Below are positions 1 through 6,399 of a stretch of DNA of 7,138 nucleotides, piece after piece. This DNA is from Acidimicrobiia bacterium (lineage in GTDB: Bacteria > Actinomycetota > Acidimicrobiia > IMCC26256 > BP-133). The DNA lies in the NCBI GenBank assembly GCA_025923175.1, contig JAICGL010000202.1, forward strand, positions 1 to 7,138. The letters are read 5' to 3'. Each line of letters begins with the position of its first letter. Positions within the stretch are counted from its first letter, which is position 1. The notes beneath the pieces were generated by a model. That model searched no databases. It was not told the origin of the DNA and saw only the letters and a list, made by a program, of their open reading frames with translations. The position numbers and the translations under genes are program-made.

Positions 1-1
1 C

Positions 2-397
2 ACCCAGGCGGTGGCCAAGCGGATGGTCGATCGGAAGGACGGCGTCATCGTCAGTCTGATGGGTGACTCCGGCCGGGTCGGCGAGTCGGGCCTCGCGGTC
101 ACCGCCACGGCCCGGGCCGGCACGATGGCGCTGACCAAGTCGCTGGCCAAGGAGCTGGCCCGCCACGGCATCCGGGCGAACTGCGTCTCCATCGGCCTTG
201 TACAGACTGACCGGTTCGACGAGCACGCCGGTGCTCCCGACGAGGAGCGCATGAAGAAGATCCTGTCGATGTATCCGCTGCGCCGCCTCGGCCGCCCGTC
301 CGACGTCACACCGCTGGTGCTCCTGCTCGCCTCGCCGCTGTCGGGCTGGACAACCGGCCAGGTGATCTCGGTCAACGGCGGATACGCGATGCCTTGA
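2..397 (+). CDS. SDR-family (short-chain dehydrogenase/reductase-like) protein, 5'-partial, catalytic triad apparently lost
   Basis: C-terminal 131 residues of a Rossmann-fold SDR-like protein; the NAD(P)-binding N-terminus lies left of the window. The reading frame is open from base 2, so the GTG at 11 is probably an internal codon. Family hallmarks are clear: the helix following the active site (ALTKSLAKELARHGIRANCV, codons from about 130 to 189) and the C-terminal GQVISVNGGYAMP. Numbering from the GTG at 11, the usual YxxxK motif aligns with T31-ATA-R35, the usual catalytic Ser aligns with G18 (in VSLMGDSG), and the usual PG after the helix is IG. All three catalytic residues therefore seem replaced, so normal SDR redox chemistry is doubtful; a binding or structural role or altered chemistry is possible. 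The stop codon overlaps the downstream hydroxylase start, which suggests coupled expression. Family membership is secure; substrate and activity are unknown. Confidence 0.85.
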   Translation, partial: TQAVAKRMVDRKDGVIVSLMGDSGRVGESGLAVTATARAGTMALTKSLAKELARHGIRANCVSIGLVQTDRFDEHAGAPDEERMKKILSMYPLRRLGRPSDVTPLVLLLASPLSGWTTGQVISVNGGYAMP

Positions 398-2775
398 GTC
401 ATGGCGCCTTGAACGACAACGGCATCCTCGGATCGTCGGTCCCCCGCAAGGAGGACTTCCGGCTGTTGACCGGCCGGGGCCGCTACGTCAGCGACCTCGT
501 GCTGCCGAACATGCTCCACGCCGCCTTCGTCCGCAGCCCGTTCGCCCACGCCGCGGTCCAGGGTTTCGACGCCACTGCCGCCCTGGCCGTCCCCGGTGTC
601 AAGGCGGTGCTCGCCGGCGACGACCCAGCCGTCGTCGGCGTGCGGATCACGGCCCGGTCGCAGATGGAGAGCTATGTCGAGACGTCACAGCCTTTGCTGG
701 CCTGGCCGAAGGCCCGCTTCGCCGGCGAGGCCGTGGCGGTGGTGGTGGCGACCGACCGGGCGATCGCGGCCGACGCCGCCGAACTCGTCGACGTCGACTA
801 CGAGCCGTTGCCGGTGGTCGTCGACCCACTGGCGGCCACCGACGTCACCGATCCTCGTGCCGCCGTGCACAGTGCCGCCCCCGACAATGTCTTTCTCCGC
901 CGCCGGTTCGAGGGCGGCGACCCCGACGGCGCCCTGGCCGGCTCCCATCTGGTGCTCGAGCGGTCCTACCGCATCAACCGCCAGTCGGGTTCGCCCATCG
1001 AGGGCCGGGCGGCGGTCGCCTCGTGGGATGCCGGTGATCGTTCGCTCACGTTGTGGAGCAGCACGCAGGTCCCCCACGTGGCCCGGCATGCGCTGGCGGT
1101 ACTGCTCGGCCTGGCCGAGCACCACATCCGGGTCGTCGCCCCCGATGTCGGCGGTGGCTTCGGCGTGAAGGGGTCGGTCTACCCGGAGGAAGTGGCGCTG
1201 TGCCTGCTGGCCATGCGCCTCGGTCAGCCGGTCAAGTGGGTGGAGTCGCGCTCCGAGCACATGGTCGCCGCCCACCATGCCCGCGACCACGCCTACCGGG
1301 TACAGGCCGGGTTCGAGGCGGACGGGCGCCTGACCGCCCTTACAGCCGTTGCCGTCTGCAACGCCGGGGCCTACTCGGTGTATCCCTGGACGGCGGGGCT
1401 CGAGCCGCTCATGGCCGGAGGCCTGCTGGCCGGGCCCTACCGGGTCGCGCACTACCGCTGCGACGTCAGCGGCGTGGCCACCAACACCGTTCCCGCCGGC
1501 CCGTACCGGGGTGTGGCCCGGCCGGCCACGGTGTTCGTGATGGAGCGGGTGCTCGACGCCGCCGCCGCCCGTCTCGGGATCGACCCGGTGGAGATCCGCC
1601 GGATCAATCTCATCACGCCGGAGGAGATCCCCTACAAGGCCGCCACCCGGCTGGTGCACGACTCGCGCACCTACGGCACCGTGCTCGACGGCGTCCTCAA
1701 ACGCCTTGACTATCAAGGGTTCCGGGCCGCGCAGGCGGCCGCCCGGGACGAGGGCCGGCTCCTCGGTGTCGGCTTCGCCGTCTACAACGAGCTCACCGGG
1801 ATGGGCCGGGCGTCGTCACCCGGGCCGGGTGTGACCTTCCGTCCCGGCCACGAGGTGGTGACCGTCCGCCTCGACGCGCTGGGCGGTGTCACCGTGCTGA
1901 CCGGCGCCTCGGCCCAGGGACAGGGAATCGAGACCACCTTCGCCCAGATCGCCGCCGACACGCTCGGTGTGAGCTACGACGACGTCGAGGTCCGCCTCGG
2001 CGACACCGCCGGCGGCGGGTTCGGCTTCGGGGCGTTCGCCTCCCGGCAGGCGGTCATCGGCGGCGGTGCCGTCCTGCGGGCCACGGAAGCCGTGCGGGAG
2101 AAGCTGCTGCGCATCGCCGCCCACATCCTCGAGGCCTCCCCCGCCGACCTGACCATCGTCGACGGTCGGGTCCGGCCGATCGACGCGCCGGCGGCCCGGT
2201 CGGTGTCGGTGGCCACGGTGGCCCGGGCCGCCTACCTCGACACGCAGCGCCTCCCCGACGACGAGGAGCCGGGCCTCGAGGCGACACGCACCTACGACCC
2301 CATCCGCGGCACGTTTGCCGCCGGGGCGCAGGCCGCCGTCGTCGAGGTCGACCCCGAGACGGGAGGGGTGACGCTGCAGCGGTTCGTTTGCGTCGAGGAC
2401 GCCGGACGCGTCTACCACCCGACCATCGTCGAGGGTCAGGTGGCCGGCGCCGTCGCCCAGGGCATCGCCGGAGCGCTGTTCGAGCACCACATCTACGACG
2501 ATGACGGCCAGCTCCAGACCTCGACGCTGGCCGACTACCTCATGCCCTCCGCCGCCGAGTTCCCCAGCTTCGAGCTCGACCACATCGAAGACCCCGCCGA
2601 CAACGCCACCGGCGCCCGCGGCGTGGGCGAAGGCGGCACCCTCGGCGCCGCCGCCGCGCTGGCCAACGCCGTCTCCGACGCCCTCGGCATCGACGTCGAC
2701 GAACTCCCCCTCAGCCCCGAAGTGGTCCATCGCGCCGCCCGCCGAGCCGGCCAGCAAAGGCCGAGCCCGGGATAG
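394..2775 (+). CDS. Molybdopterin-binding large subunit of a xanthine dehydrogenase/CoxL-superfamily hydroxylase
   Basis: A 793-residue protein of the usual length for the large Mo subunit of molybdenum hydroxylases, which hydroxylate aldehydes, N-heterocycles and related substrates with water-derived oxygen. The N-terminus has the family opening PRKEDFRLLTGRGRYVSD (about residues 18-35). Molybdopterin-binding signatures follow: VGGGFGVKG at 252-260, PYRGVARP at 370-377 and AQGQGIETT at 507-515. GVGEGGT at 743-749 carries the probable catalytic base Glu746. The 370-377 segment resembles the form II motif (AYRGAGR) and not the AYxCSFR loop of true CO dehydrogenase, so CO oxidation is unlikely. 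The start is TTG at 394, inside the SDR stop (TTGA), implying translational coupling; no strong Shine-Dalgarno is visible. The FAD (CoxM-type) and 2Fe-2S (CoxS-type) partner subunits are not in the window and may lie to the left. No signal peptide is seen, so it is probably cytoplasmic. The exact substrate cannot be told. Confidence 0.93.
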   Translation: MSHGALNDNGILGSSVPRKEDFRLLTGRGRYVSDLVLPNMLHAAFVRSPFAHAAVQGFDATAALAVPGVKAVLAGDDPAVVGVRITARSQMESYVETSQPLLAWPKARFAGEAVAVVVATDRAIAADAAELVDVDYEPLPVVVDPLAATDVTDPRAAVHSAAPDNVFLRRRFEGGDPDGALAGSHLVLERSYRINRQSGSPIEGRAAVASWDAGDRSLTLWSSTQVPHVARHALAVLLGLAEHHIRVVAPDVGGGFGVKGSVYPEEVALCLLAMRLGQPVKWVESRSEHMVAAHHARDHAYRVQAGFEADGRLTALTAVAVCNAGAYSVYPWTAGLEPLMAGGLLAGPYRVAHYRCDVSGVATNTVPAGPYRGVARPATVFVMERVLDAAAARLGIDPVEIRRINLITPEEIPYKAATRLVHDSRTYGTVLDGVLKRLDYQGFRAAQAAARDEGRLLGVGFAVYNELTGMGRASSPGPGVTFRPGHEVVTVRLDALGGVTVLTGASAQGQGIETTFAQIAADTLGVSYDDVEVRLGDTAGGGFGFGAFASRQAVIGGGAVLRATEAVREKLLRIAAHILEASPADLTIVDGRVRPIDAPAARSVSVATVARAAYLDTQRLPDDEEPGLEATRTYDPIRGTFAAGAQAAVVEVDPETGGVTLQRFVCVEDAGRVYHPTIVEGQVAGAVAQGIAGALFEHHIYDDDGQLQTSTLADYLMPSAAEFPSFELDHIEDPADNATGARGVGEGGTLGAAAALANAVSDALGIDVDELPLSPEVVHRAARRAGQQRPSPG

Positions 2776-2784
2776 GCCGGCGTC

Positions 2785-3438
2785 TCAGAGGCGGGAGTAC
2801 TGCTCCTCGGCGATGGCGGTGGCGAGGGGCTGCAGGCCGGCCAGCTTCTTGGCGTTGACGATGATCTGGACCGAGTAGGGGCCCTTCACGAACGTCACCG
2901 AAGAGGAGGCGAACGTCGGGTCGGAGGCGTTCACGCCCACCGCTCCGCCGATGCCGGCGAGATCGAAGCGCTCGATCGTCACGCCCGCCGGGGCGGTAGT
3001 GGCGTCGGCCGTCAACCGGTTGGTGTACTCGACCGCGCCGGCGTTGCTGCCGAACTGGTAGAGGTAGACGGCGAAGTCGTCGTCTCCGGTCCGCATCCAC
3101 TGCCGCTGGTAGCCGCGCACGAAGCCGGTCCGGGTCAGGAAGTCCTGGGCGTCGTTGCCGCCGTCGTCGCGGCTGGCCTTGACGACGTCGGTGGGCCCGG
3201 TGTCGCCGACCTGGTCGGGCTGGAGGAGGTATCCCTCGGGCGCCGTGATGTTGAGCGCTTTGGCGAGGTCCTCGTAGGACTTGGCCACCTTGACCGACGG
3301 GGCCTTGAAGGTCGTCGAGGTCTCGACCTGGCCTTCGGCGGTCGACGGCTCACCGTCATTCCCCCCGCCGCAGGCGGCCAGGGGCAGCGCGGCGAGGAGG
3401 GCGAGCGCCGCCCAACGAGGCCGGGTAATGGATTTCAC
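2785..3438 (-). CDS. Putative lipoprotein of unknown function
   Basis: A 217-residue predicted lipoprotein. GTG at 3438 is chosen because it gives a textbook lipoprotein signal: basic n-region (KSITRPR), hydrophobic core, then the lipobox LAAC with Cys23 as the lipidation site. The frame stays open far upstream, but that part lies opposite the RidA gene and is not credible as coding. After Cys23 come a Gly/Asp/Ser/Thr-rich linker (about 24-45) and a mixed alpha/beta domain containing FVRGYQRQW (106-114) and a following AVYLYQF strand (123-129). The C-terminus is rich in beta-branched residues and ends EEQYSRL. The mature protein has no cysteine beyond Cys23 and no enzymatic motif I recognise. 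It should be anchored to the outer face of the cytoplasmic membrane. No strong Shine-Dalgarno precedes the GTG. It is convergent with the molybdenum hydroxylase (9-bp gap) and divergent from the secreted RidA gene. Function is unknown. Confidence 0.82.
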   Translation of the reverse strand: MKSITRPRWAALALLAALPLAACGGGNDGEPSTAEGQVETSTTFKAPSVKVAKSYEDLAKALNITAPEGYLLQPDQVGDTGPTDVVKASRDDGGNDAQDFLTRTGFVRGYQRQWMRTGDDDFAVYLYQFGSNAGAVEYTNRLTADATTAPAGVTIERFDLAGIGGAVGVNASDPTFASSSVTFVKGPYSVQIIVNAKKLAGLQPLATAIAEEQYSRL

Positions 3439-3519
3439 GCTGAAAGACTCGGCCTGGGGTTCTCGTCCCTTTAGCAGTAATTTGTTGAGCGTTTGCCGGG
3501 GGGAGACCAAGGGGGAGAA
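3439..3519. promoter_or_regulatory. Divergent intergenic region, presumed promoters for the lipoprotein and the ridA-lipase operon
   Basis: This 81-bp gap separates two divergent translation starts and is the only place in the window where leftward and rightward transcription must both begin. It is locally AT-richer around 3470-3490 (TTTAGCAGTAATTTGTTGAG). TAATTT at 3478-3483 could be a weak -10 element for the rightward operon, but no convincing -35 partner is seen. Two similar purine tracts, GGGGGGAGA at 3498-3506 and GGGGGAGA at 3511-3518, lie just before the rightward start; the second probably acts as its ribosome binding site. The promoter role is inferred from gene arrangement, not from consensus boxes. 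Confidence 0.4.
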
Positions 3520-4020
3520 ATGGGCCTTTCGTTCTGCAGCCGTGGTAAGCGCGGGCTGACAGTGACGCTCGTGAGTGCGCTGATGGTATTCGGGCTGTGG
3601 GGCAACGCCCACCGGGATCGGGCCGGAGCGGCCGAGAGCGCGCCGGCGCCGGAGTTCCTCAACGCCGACCCCAACAGCACCTCGCCGTACTCCGACGCGG
3701 TGCGCGCCGGCTCGACCCTGTACCTGGCCGGCCAGCTGGGCCTCGACGATAAGGGCAAGCTGGTCCCCGGGGGGATCACGCCCGAGTCGGAGCGGACGAT
3801 GGAGAACCTCAAGGCCACCCTGGAGCGCAGCGGGTCGTCGCTCGACCGGGTGGTGAGCTGTCTCCTGTTCCTGGCCGACATCAACGAGCGAGCGGCCTTC
3901 AATGACGTCTACCAGAAGTACTTCCAGAAGGGCCGCTTCCCGGCCCGCACCGCCGTCGGCACCAGCGGCCTCTATGCGGGCGCCCGGGTGGAGCTCACCT
4001 GCACCGCCGTCGTGAAGTAA
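3520..4020 (+). CDS. RidA/YjgF/UK114-family protein with N-terminal signal peptide (exported)
   Basis: A 166-residue protein. RidA proteins are trimeric deaminases that hydrolyse reactive enamine/imine intermediates; several subfamilies have other or unknown roles. ATG at 3520 is preferred over an in-frame TTG at 3493 because it follows a GGGGGAG tract, though with a short 2-nt spacer. Residues 1-38 look like a Sec signal: basic KRG near 10-12, hydrophobic core about 13-28, and a likely AGA-AE cleavage near 37. The RidA domain runs from about 47 to 166: SPYSDAV near 55-61, LYLAGQLG near 67-74, and the signature segment from PART (141-144) to VEL (157-159). The substrate-carboxylate-binding arginine of active RidA aligns with Arg143, and the conserved glutamate aligns with Glu158, 15 residues later as in E. 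coli RidA. The usual LP of the signature is LY here. Most RidA proteins are cytosolic, so export is notable. The lipase gene follows after 8 bp. Confidence 0.9.
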   Translation: MGLSFCSRGKRGLTVTLVSALMVFGLWGNAHRDRAGAAESAPAPEFLNADPNSTSPYSDAVRAGSTLYLAGQLGLDDKGKLVPGGITPESERTMENLKATLERSGSSLDRVVSCLLFLADINERAAFNDVYQKYFQKGRFPARTAVGTSGLYAGARVELTCTAVVK

Positions 4021-4021
4021 C

Positions 4022-4025
4022 GGAG
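4022..4025 (+). promoter_or_regulatory. Ribosome binding site of the lipase gene
   Basis: GGAG lies two bases after the ridA stop codon and three bases before the GTG at 4029. It supports that GTG as the start and implies that the two genes share a transcript. The spacer is shorter than ideal. Confidence 0.5.
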
Positions 4026-4028
4026 ACC

Positions 4029-4967
4029 GTGCGCCGATCCTGGTTGACCGCACTGGCGGTCTTGGCCCTGGTGGCGCCGCGCACCGGCGCGGCCGCCGCC
4101 GGGGACGGGCCGGCGCTGTCGGTGCCCGAGTCGCGGCTAGCGGCCAGCCTGGCCTGCCCTGCCAGGTTCGAGACCGACCGCGACCCGGTGCTGCTGGTGC
4201 ACGGCACGGCGACCAACAGCCACGACTCCTGGTCGGAGAACTACCTCCGGGTGCTACCCGCCCTGCGCTTCTCCGTCTGCACGGTTGACCTTCCGGACCG
4301 GTCGCTCAGCGACATCCAGGTCGCGACCGAGTACGTCGTGCATGCCGTCCGCACCATGGCGGCCGCTGCCGGGCGGCAGGTCGACGTGATCGGCCACAGC
4401 CAGGGAACGCTCGAGATGCGCTGGGCGCTGCGTTGGTGGCCGGATATCCGGTCGCACGTCGACGACGCCATCAGCCTGGCCGGCCCCCATCACGGGGCGT
4501 CCGGCGCCGACCAGTTCTGCCCCATGGATTCGTGCCCGCCGGCCGTGCACCAGATGCGTCCGCCCGCTCGCTTCCTCACCGCTTTGAACCGCGACGACGA
4601 AACCCCCGGCGACGTCGACCACACGAGCGTCTTCAGCGCCAACGATGAGCTCGTCCAGCCGCCCCGGTCGGCGATGCTCGACGGCGCGGTCAACGTCCTG
4701 ATCCAAGATCTCTGCCCGGGACGACCCGTCCACCACGGCGCCCTTCTGTACGACTCCGTCGTCTTCGCGCTCGTGCTCGACGCCCTCTCCAACCGGGGCC
4801 CGGCCGACCTGTCACGTTTCGACCCGACCACCTGCCACCAGACCTGGATGCCTGGAGTGGCCGAGCCTTTCACCACCAATGTCATCCTCTACGGTCCCGC
4901 GTTCCTGGCGGTGACCGTGCACGACAAGGTTTCCGAGGAGCCCCAGCTGGCGCCCTACGCCCGCTAG
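4029..4967 (+). CDS. Secreted alpha/beta-hydrolase lipase resembling Candida antarctica lipase B
   Basis: A 312-residue exported serine hydrolase, probably acting on carboxylic esters or lipids outside the membrane. Residues 1-24 form a signal peptide (MRRSW, hydrophobic core, AAAA before Gly25). The likely oxyanion segment is HGTAT at 58-62. The nucleophile is Ser124 in GHSQG (122-126), the acid Asp206 in ANDELVQP, and the base His236 in VHHGA. From memory of C. antarctica lipase B (CalB), further matches are IQVATEYVVHAV to its TQVNTEYMVNAI, the ANDELVQP segment to its ATDEIVQP, and the terminal LAPYAR to its LMPYAR. Cysteines C43/C84 and C229/C269 align with two CalB disulfides. An extra pair, C164/C169, lies after the GPHHGA loop. 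The nucleophile elbow is the common GHSxG rather than CalB's TWSQG. GTG at 4029 is supported by GGAG just upstream and by the signal peptide. The gene sits 8 bp after ridA and ends 4 bp from the convergent cbbS stop. The real substrate is unknown. Confidence 0.92.
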   Translation: MRRSWLTALAVLALVAPRTGAAAAGDGPALSVPESRLAASLACPARFETDRDPVLLVHGTATNSHDSWSENYLRVLPALRFSVCTVDLPDRSLSDIQVATEYVVHAVRTMAAAAGRQVDVIGHSQGTLEMRWALRWWPDIRSHVDDAISLAGPHHGASGADQFCPMDSCPPAVHQMRPPARFLTALNRDDETPGDVDHTSVFSANDELVQPPRSAMLDGAVNVLIQDLCPGRPVHHGALLYDSVVFALVLDALSNRGPADLSRFDPTTCHQTWMPGVAEPFTTNVILYGPAFLAVTVHDKVSEEPQLAPYAR

Positions 4968-4971
4968 TTCG

Positions 4972-5412
4972 TCAGGCGCCGTGGCCGTTGTAGCGGTGCG
5001 AATGCGGCGCCGTGGCGGCGTAGGAGTCCATCGTGTAGGCCAGGGTGCGGCCGGCGCCTTCGGTGCGGTTCAGGCGGAAGCCCGGCTCGTTCTCGGGGCG
5101 ATTGACGATGAACGACAGCGCCGTCGTCTGGCGGCCGAGGGATGCGTCGTAGGCGGTGACCCGGATGTACTCGTTCGGGAACTCCTGCCGACAGCGGTTC
5201 ACCTCGTTGACGATGGACTCGACGTCGAGGACGTCGAAGTACGGCAGGCCCCACATCTCCCAATAGACGTTGCGGGGGTGGGGGTCGTCGGTGTGCTCGA
5301 CGGCCACGGCCCAGCCGCGGTCCACGGAGTACTGGACTTGAGCCGCGATCTCCTCGTCGGTGAAGTCCGGCAGGTAGGAGAAGGTCCCCTGGGTGAGTCG
5401 CATGGCCGTCAT
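4972..5412 (-). CDS. cbbS: RubisCO small subunit, red-type (form IC/ID-like)
   Basis: A 146-residue small subunit that caps the L8S8 RubisCO holoenzyme of the Calvin-Benson-Bassham cycle. The family opening MRLTQGTFSYLPDFTDEEI starts at residue 4. It is followed by GWAVAVEHTDDPHPRNVYWE (about 33-52), LPYFD and FIVNRPENEPGFRLNRTE. This last block and the tail form the C-terminal extension typical of red-type small subunits, which makes a beta-hairpin in the central pore. The tail continues into a His/Tyr/Gly-rich end (PHSHRYNGHGA). ATG at 5412 overlaps the cbbX stop as ATGA, arguing for coupling. However, the in-frame ATG at 5403 matches where the family normally starts and sits 11 nt from the AAGGAG, against 2 nt for the first, so the true protein may be three residues shorter. 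It is last in the cbbL-cbbX-cbbS operon. Confidence 0.96.
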   Translation of the reverse strand: MTAMRLTQGTFSYLPDFTDEEIAAQVQYSVDRGWAVAVEHTDDPHPRNVYWEMWGLPYFDVLDVESIVNEVNRCRQEFPNEYIRVTAYDASLGRQTTALSFIVNRPENEPGFRLNRTEGAGRTLAYTMDSYAATAPHSHRYNGHGA

Positions 5413-6383
5413 GTCTCCTTGTTCTCGTTGCTGGCCGGCGCGAGCACCCGGCTGGCGAGGAAGTCTTCGGGTTCGATGCGCAGCAGGTCGTCTCGGCCCA
5501 CCCGGGCTCCCGCCGTCACCAGGCGGTTGGCCTGCCGCAGCCGGGCCCGTTCGAGGGCGTTGCGGACGCTGCGGGCGTTGGCGAAACGGGGCTGTTCCCG
5601 CCGGCGGTCGAGGTACTCGCGGAAGACCTCTCGCGTCTCCGCCGTGAACTCGTAGGACTGCAAGGCCAGCATCAGATCGCCGATGGCGCACAGCTCGTCG
5701 AGCGTGTAGTCGGGAAAATCGATGTGGTGGGCGATGCGGGAGCTCATGCCCGGGTTCGACTGGAAGAACTGGTCCATCCGGTCCTTGTATCCGGCCAGGA
5801 TCACGACCAGGTCCTCCCGCTGGTTCTCCATGACCTGCAACAGGATCTCGATCGCTTCCTGGCCGTAGTCCCGCTCGTTCTCGGGCCGGTGGAGGTAGTA
5901 GGCCTCGTCGATGAAGAGGACACCGCCCACAGCCCGGGCGAGGACCTCCTTGGTCTTCGGGGCGGTGTGGCCGATGTACTGGCCGACCATCTCGTCACGG
6001 GTCACGGAGACGAGGTGGCCCTTCTGCAGGTAGCCGAGGCCCTTGAGCAGCTTGGCCATCCGGAGGGCCACCGTCGTCTTGCCCGTCCCCGGCCCACCCG
6101 TGAAGCACATGTGCAGCGTCGGTCGGGTGCTCTCGATCCCGAAGCGATTGCGCAACCGGTCGATCAGGAGCAGCGCGGCGATCTCCCGGATGCGCGTCTT
6201 CACCGGCTCCAGGCCGACGAGCTCGCGGTCGAGGCCGTCGAGGATCTCGTCGATGGCCGTCGACCGCCGCTCCTCGTTCACATCAACGGTGGCGTCGGAG
6301 GAGAGCTGAGGCTCGGGAGGTGAGTCGCTCTCCTCCGCCGCCACACCGTTGGTGGATTCCGGCGCTGTCGCTCCAAAGCGCAT
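5409..6383 (-). CDS. cbbX: CbbX, red-type RubisCO activase (AAA+ ATPase)
   Basis: A 324-residue AAA+ ATPase. CbbX hexamers, activated by ribulose-1,5-bisphosphate, pull on the C-terminus of red-type RubisCO large subunits to release tightly bound inhibitory sugar phosphates. Visible elements are LVGLEPVKTRIREIAALLL (55-73), Walker A GGPGTGKT (96-103), a pore-loop segment QYIGHT (135-140), Walker B VLFIDE (155-160), a sensor-1-like VVILAGY (193-199), and an arginine-finger-like NPGMSSR (210-216). The C-terminal helical domain includes RFANARSVRNALERARLRQ. The first 45 or so residues are acidic, Ser/Pro-rich and probably disordered. ATG at 6383 is chosen because AAGGA lies 11 nt upstream and the frame further upstream only overlaps cbbL. 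The gene follows cbbL by 14 bp and overlaps cbbS by 4 bp. Its place between the two RubisCO structural genes is unusual. Confidence 0.97.
   Translation of the reverse strand: MRFGATAPESTNGVAAEESDSPPEPQLSSDATVDVNEERRSTAIDEILDGLDRELVGLEPVKTRIREIAALLLIDRLRNRFGIESTRPTLHMCFTGGPGTGKTTVALRMAKLLKGLGYLQKGHLVSVTRDEMVGQYIGHTAPKTKEVLARAVGGVLFIDEAYYLHRPENERDYGQEAIEILLQVMENQREDLVVILAGYKDRMDQFFQSNPGMSSRIAHHIDFPDYTLDELCAIGDLMLALQSYEFTAETREVFREYLDRRREQPRFANARSVRNALERARLRQANRLVTAGARVGRDDLLRIEPEDFLASRVLAPASNENKET
5415..5420 (-). promoter_or_regulatory. Ribosome binding site of cbbS
   Basis: AAGGAG on the minus strand, inside the last codons of cbbX. It lies 2 nt from the ATG at 5412 and 11 nt from the ATG at 5403. 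The spacing favours the second, the ATGA stop-start overlap favours the first, so the start is not settled by this site. Confidence 0.55.
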
Positions 6384-6394
6384 CAGATGCCGGA

Positions 6395-6399
6395 TCCTT
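6395..6399 (-). promoter_or_regulatory. Ribosome binding site of cbbX overlapping the cbbL stop
   Basis: AAGGA on the minus strand partly overlaps the cbbL TAA stop (TAAGGA) and sits 11 nt before the cbbX ATG at 6383. It supports that start and indicates that cbbL and cbbX are read from one transcript. Confidence 0.6.

Noticed and set aside
685..2757. Long minus-strand open frames (343 and 313 codons) opposite the molybdenum hydroxylase
   Set aside because: They lack recognisable motifs and have the Gly/Arg/Val/Asp-biased composition expected of antisense shadows in GC-rich DNA.
394..2775. Aerobic CO dehydrogenase (CoxL form I) linked to RubisCO for CO-driven autotrophy
   Set aside because: The AYxCSFR signature is missing; the loop reads PYRGVAR. 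The window therefore does not support CO oxidation, attractive as the pairing with RubisCO is.
3439..4053. Upstream extension of the minus-strand lipoprotein frame to a 422-residue protein
   Set aside because: The extension lies opposite the well-supported RidA gene, has an unstructured Arg/Gly-rich composition, and would bury the lipoprotein signal internally.
4949..4980. GGCGCC repeats at 4949-4954 and 4975-4980 around the convergent lipase and cbbS stops, as a bidirectional terminator
   Set aside because: The possible stem is only 6 bp with a 20-nt loop and no T tract, and GGCGCC is common by chance in this base composition.
4981..5655. Plus-strand 224-codon frame opposite cbbS and the end of cbbX
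   Set aside because: It is antisense to strongly conserved genes, and its Arg/Val/Gly-rich product matches no family I recognise.
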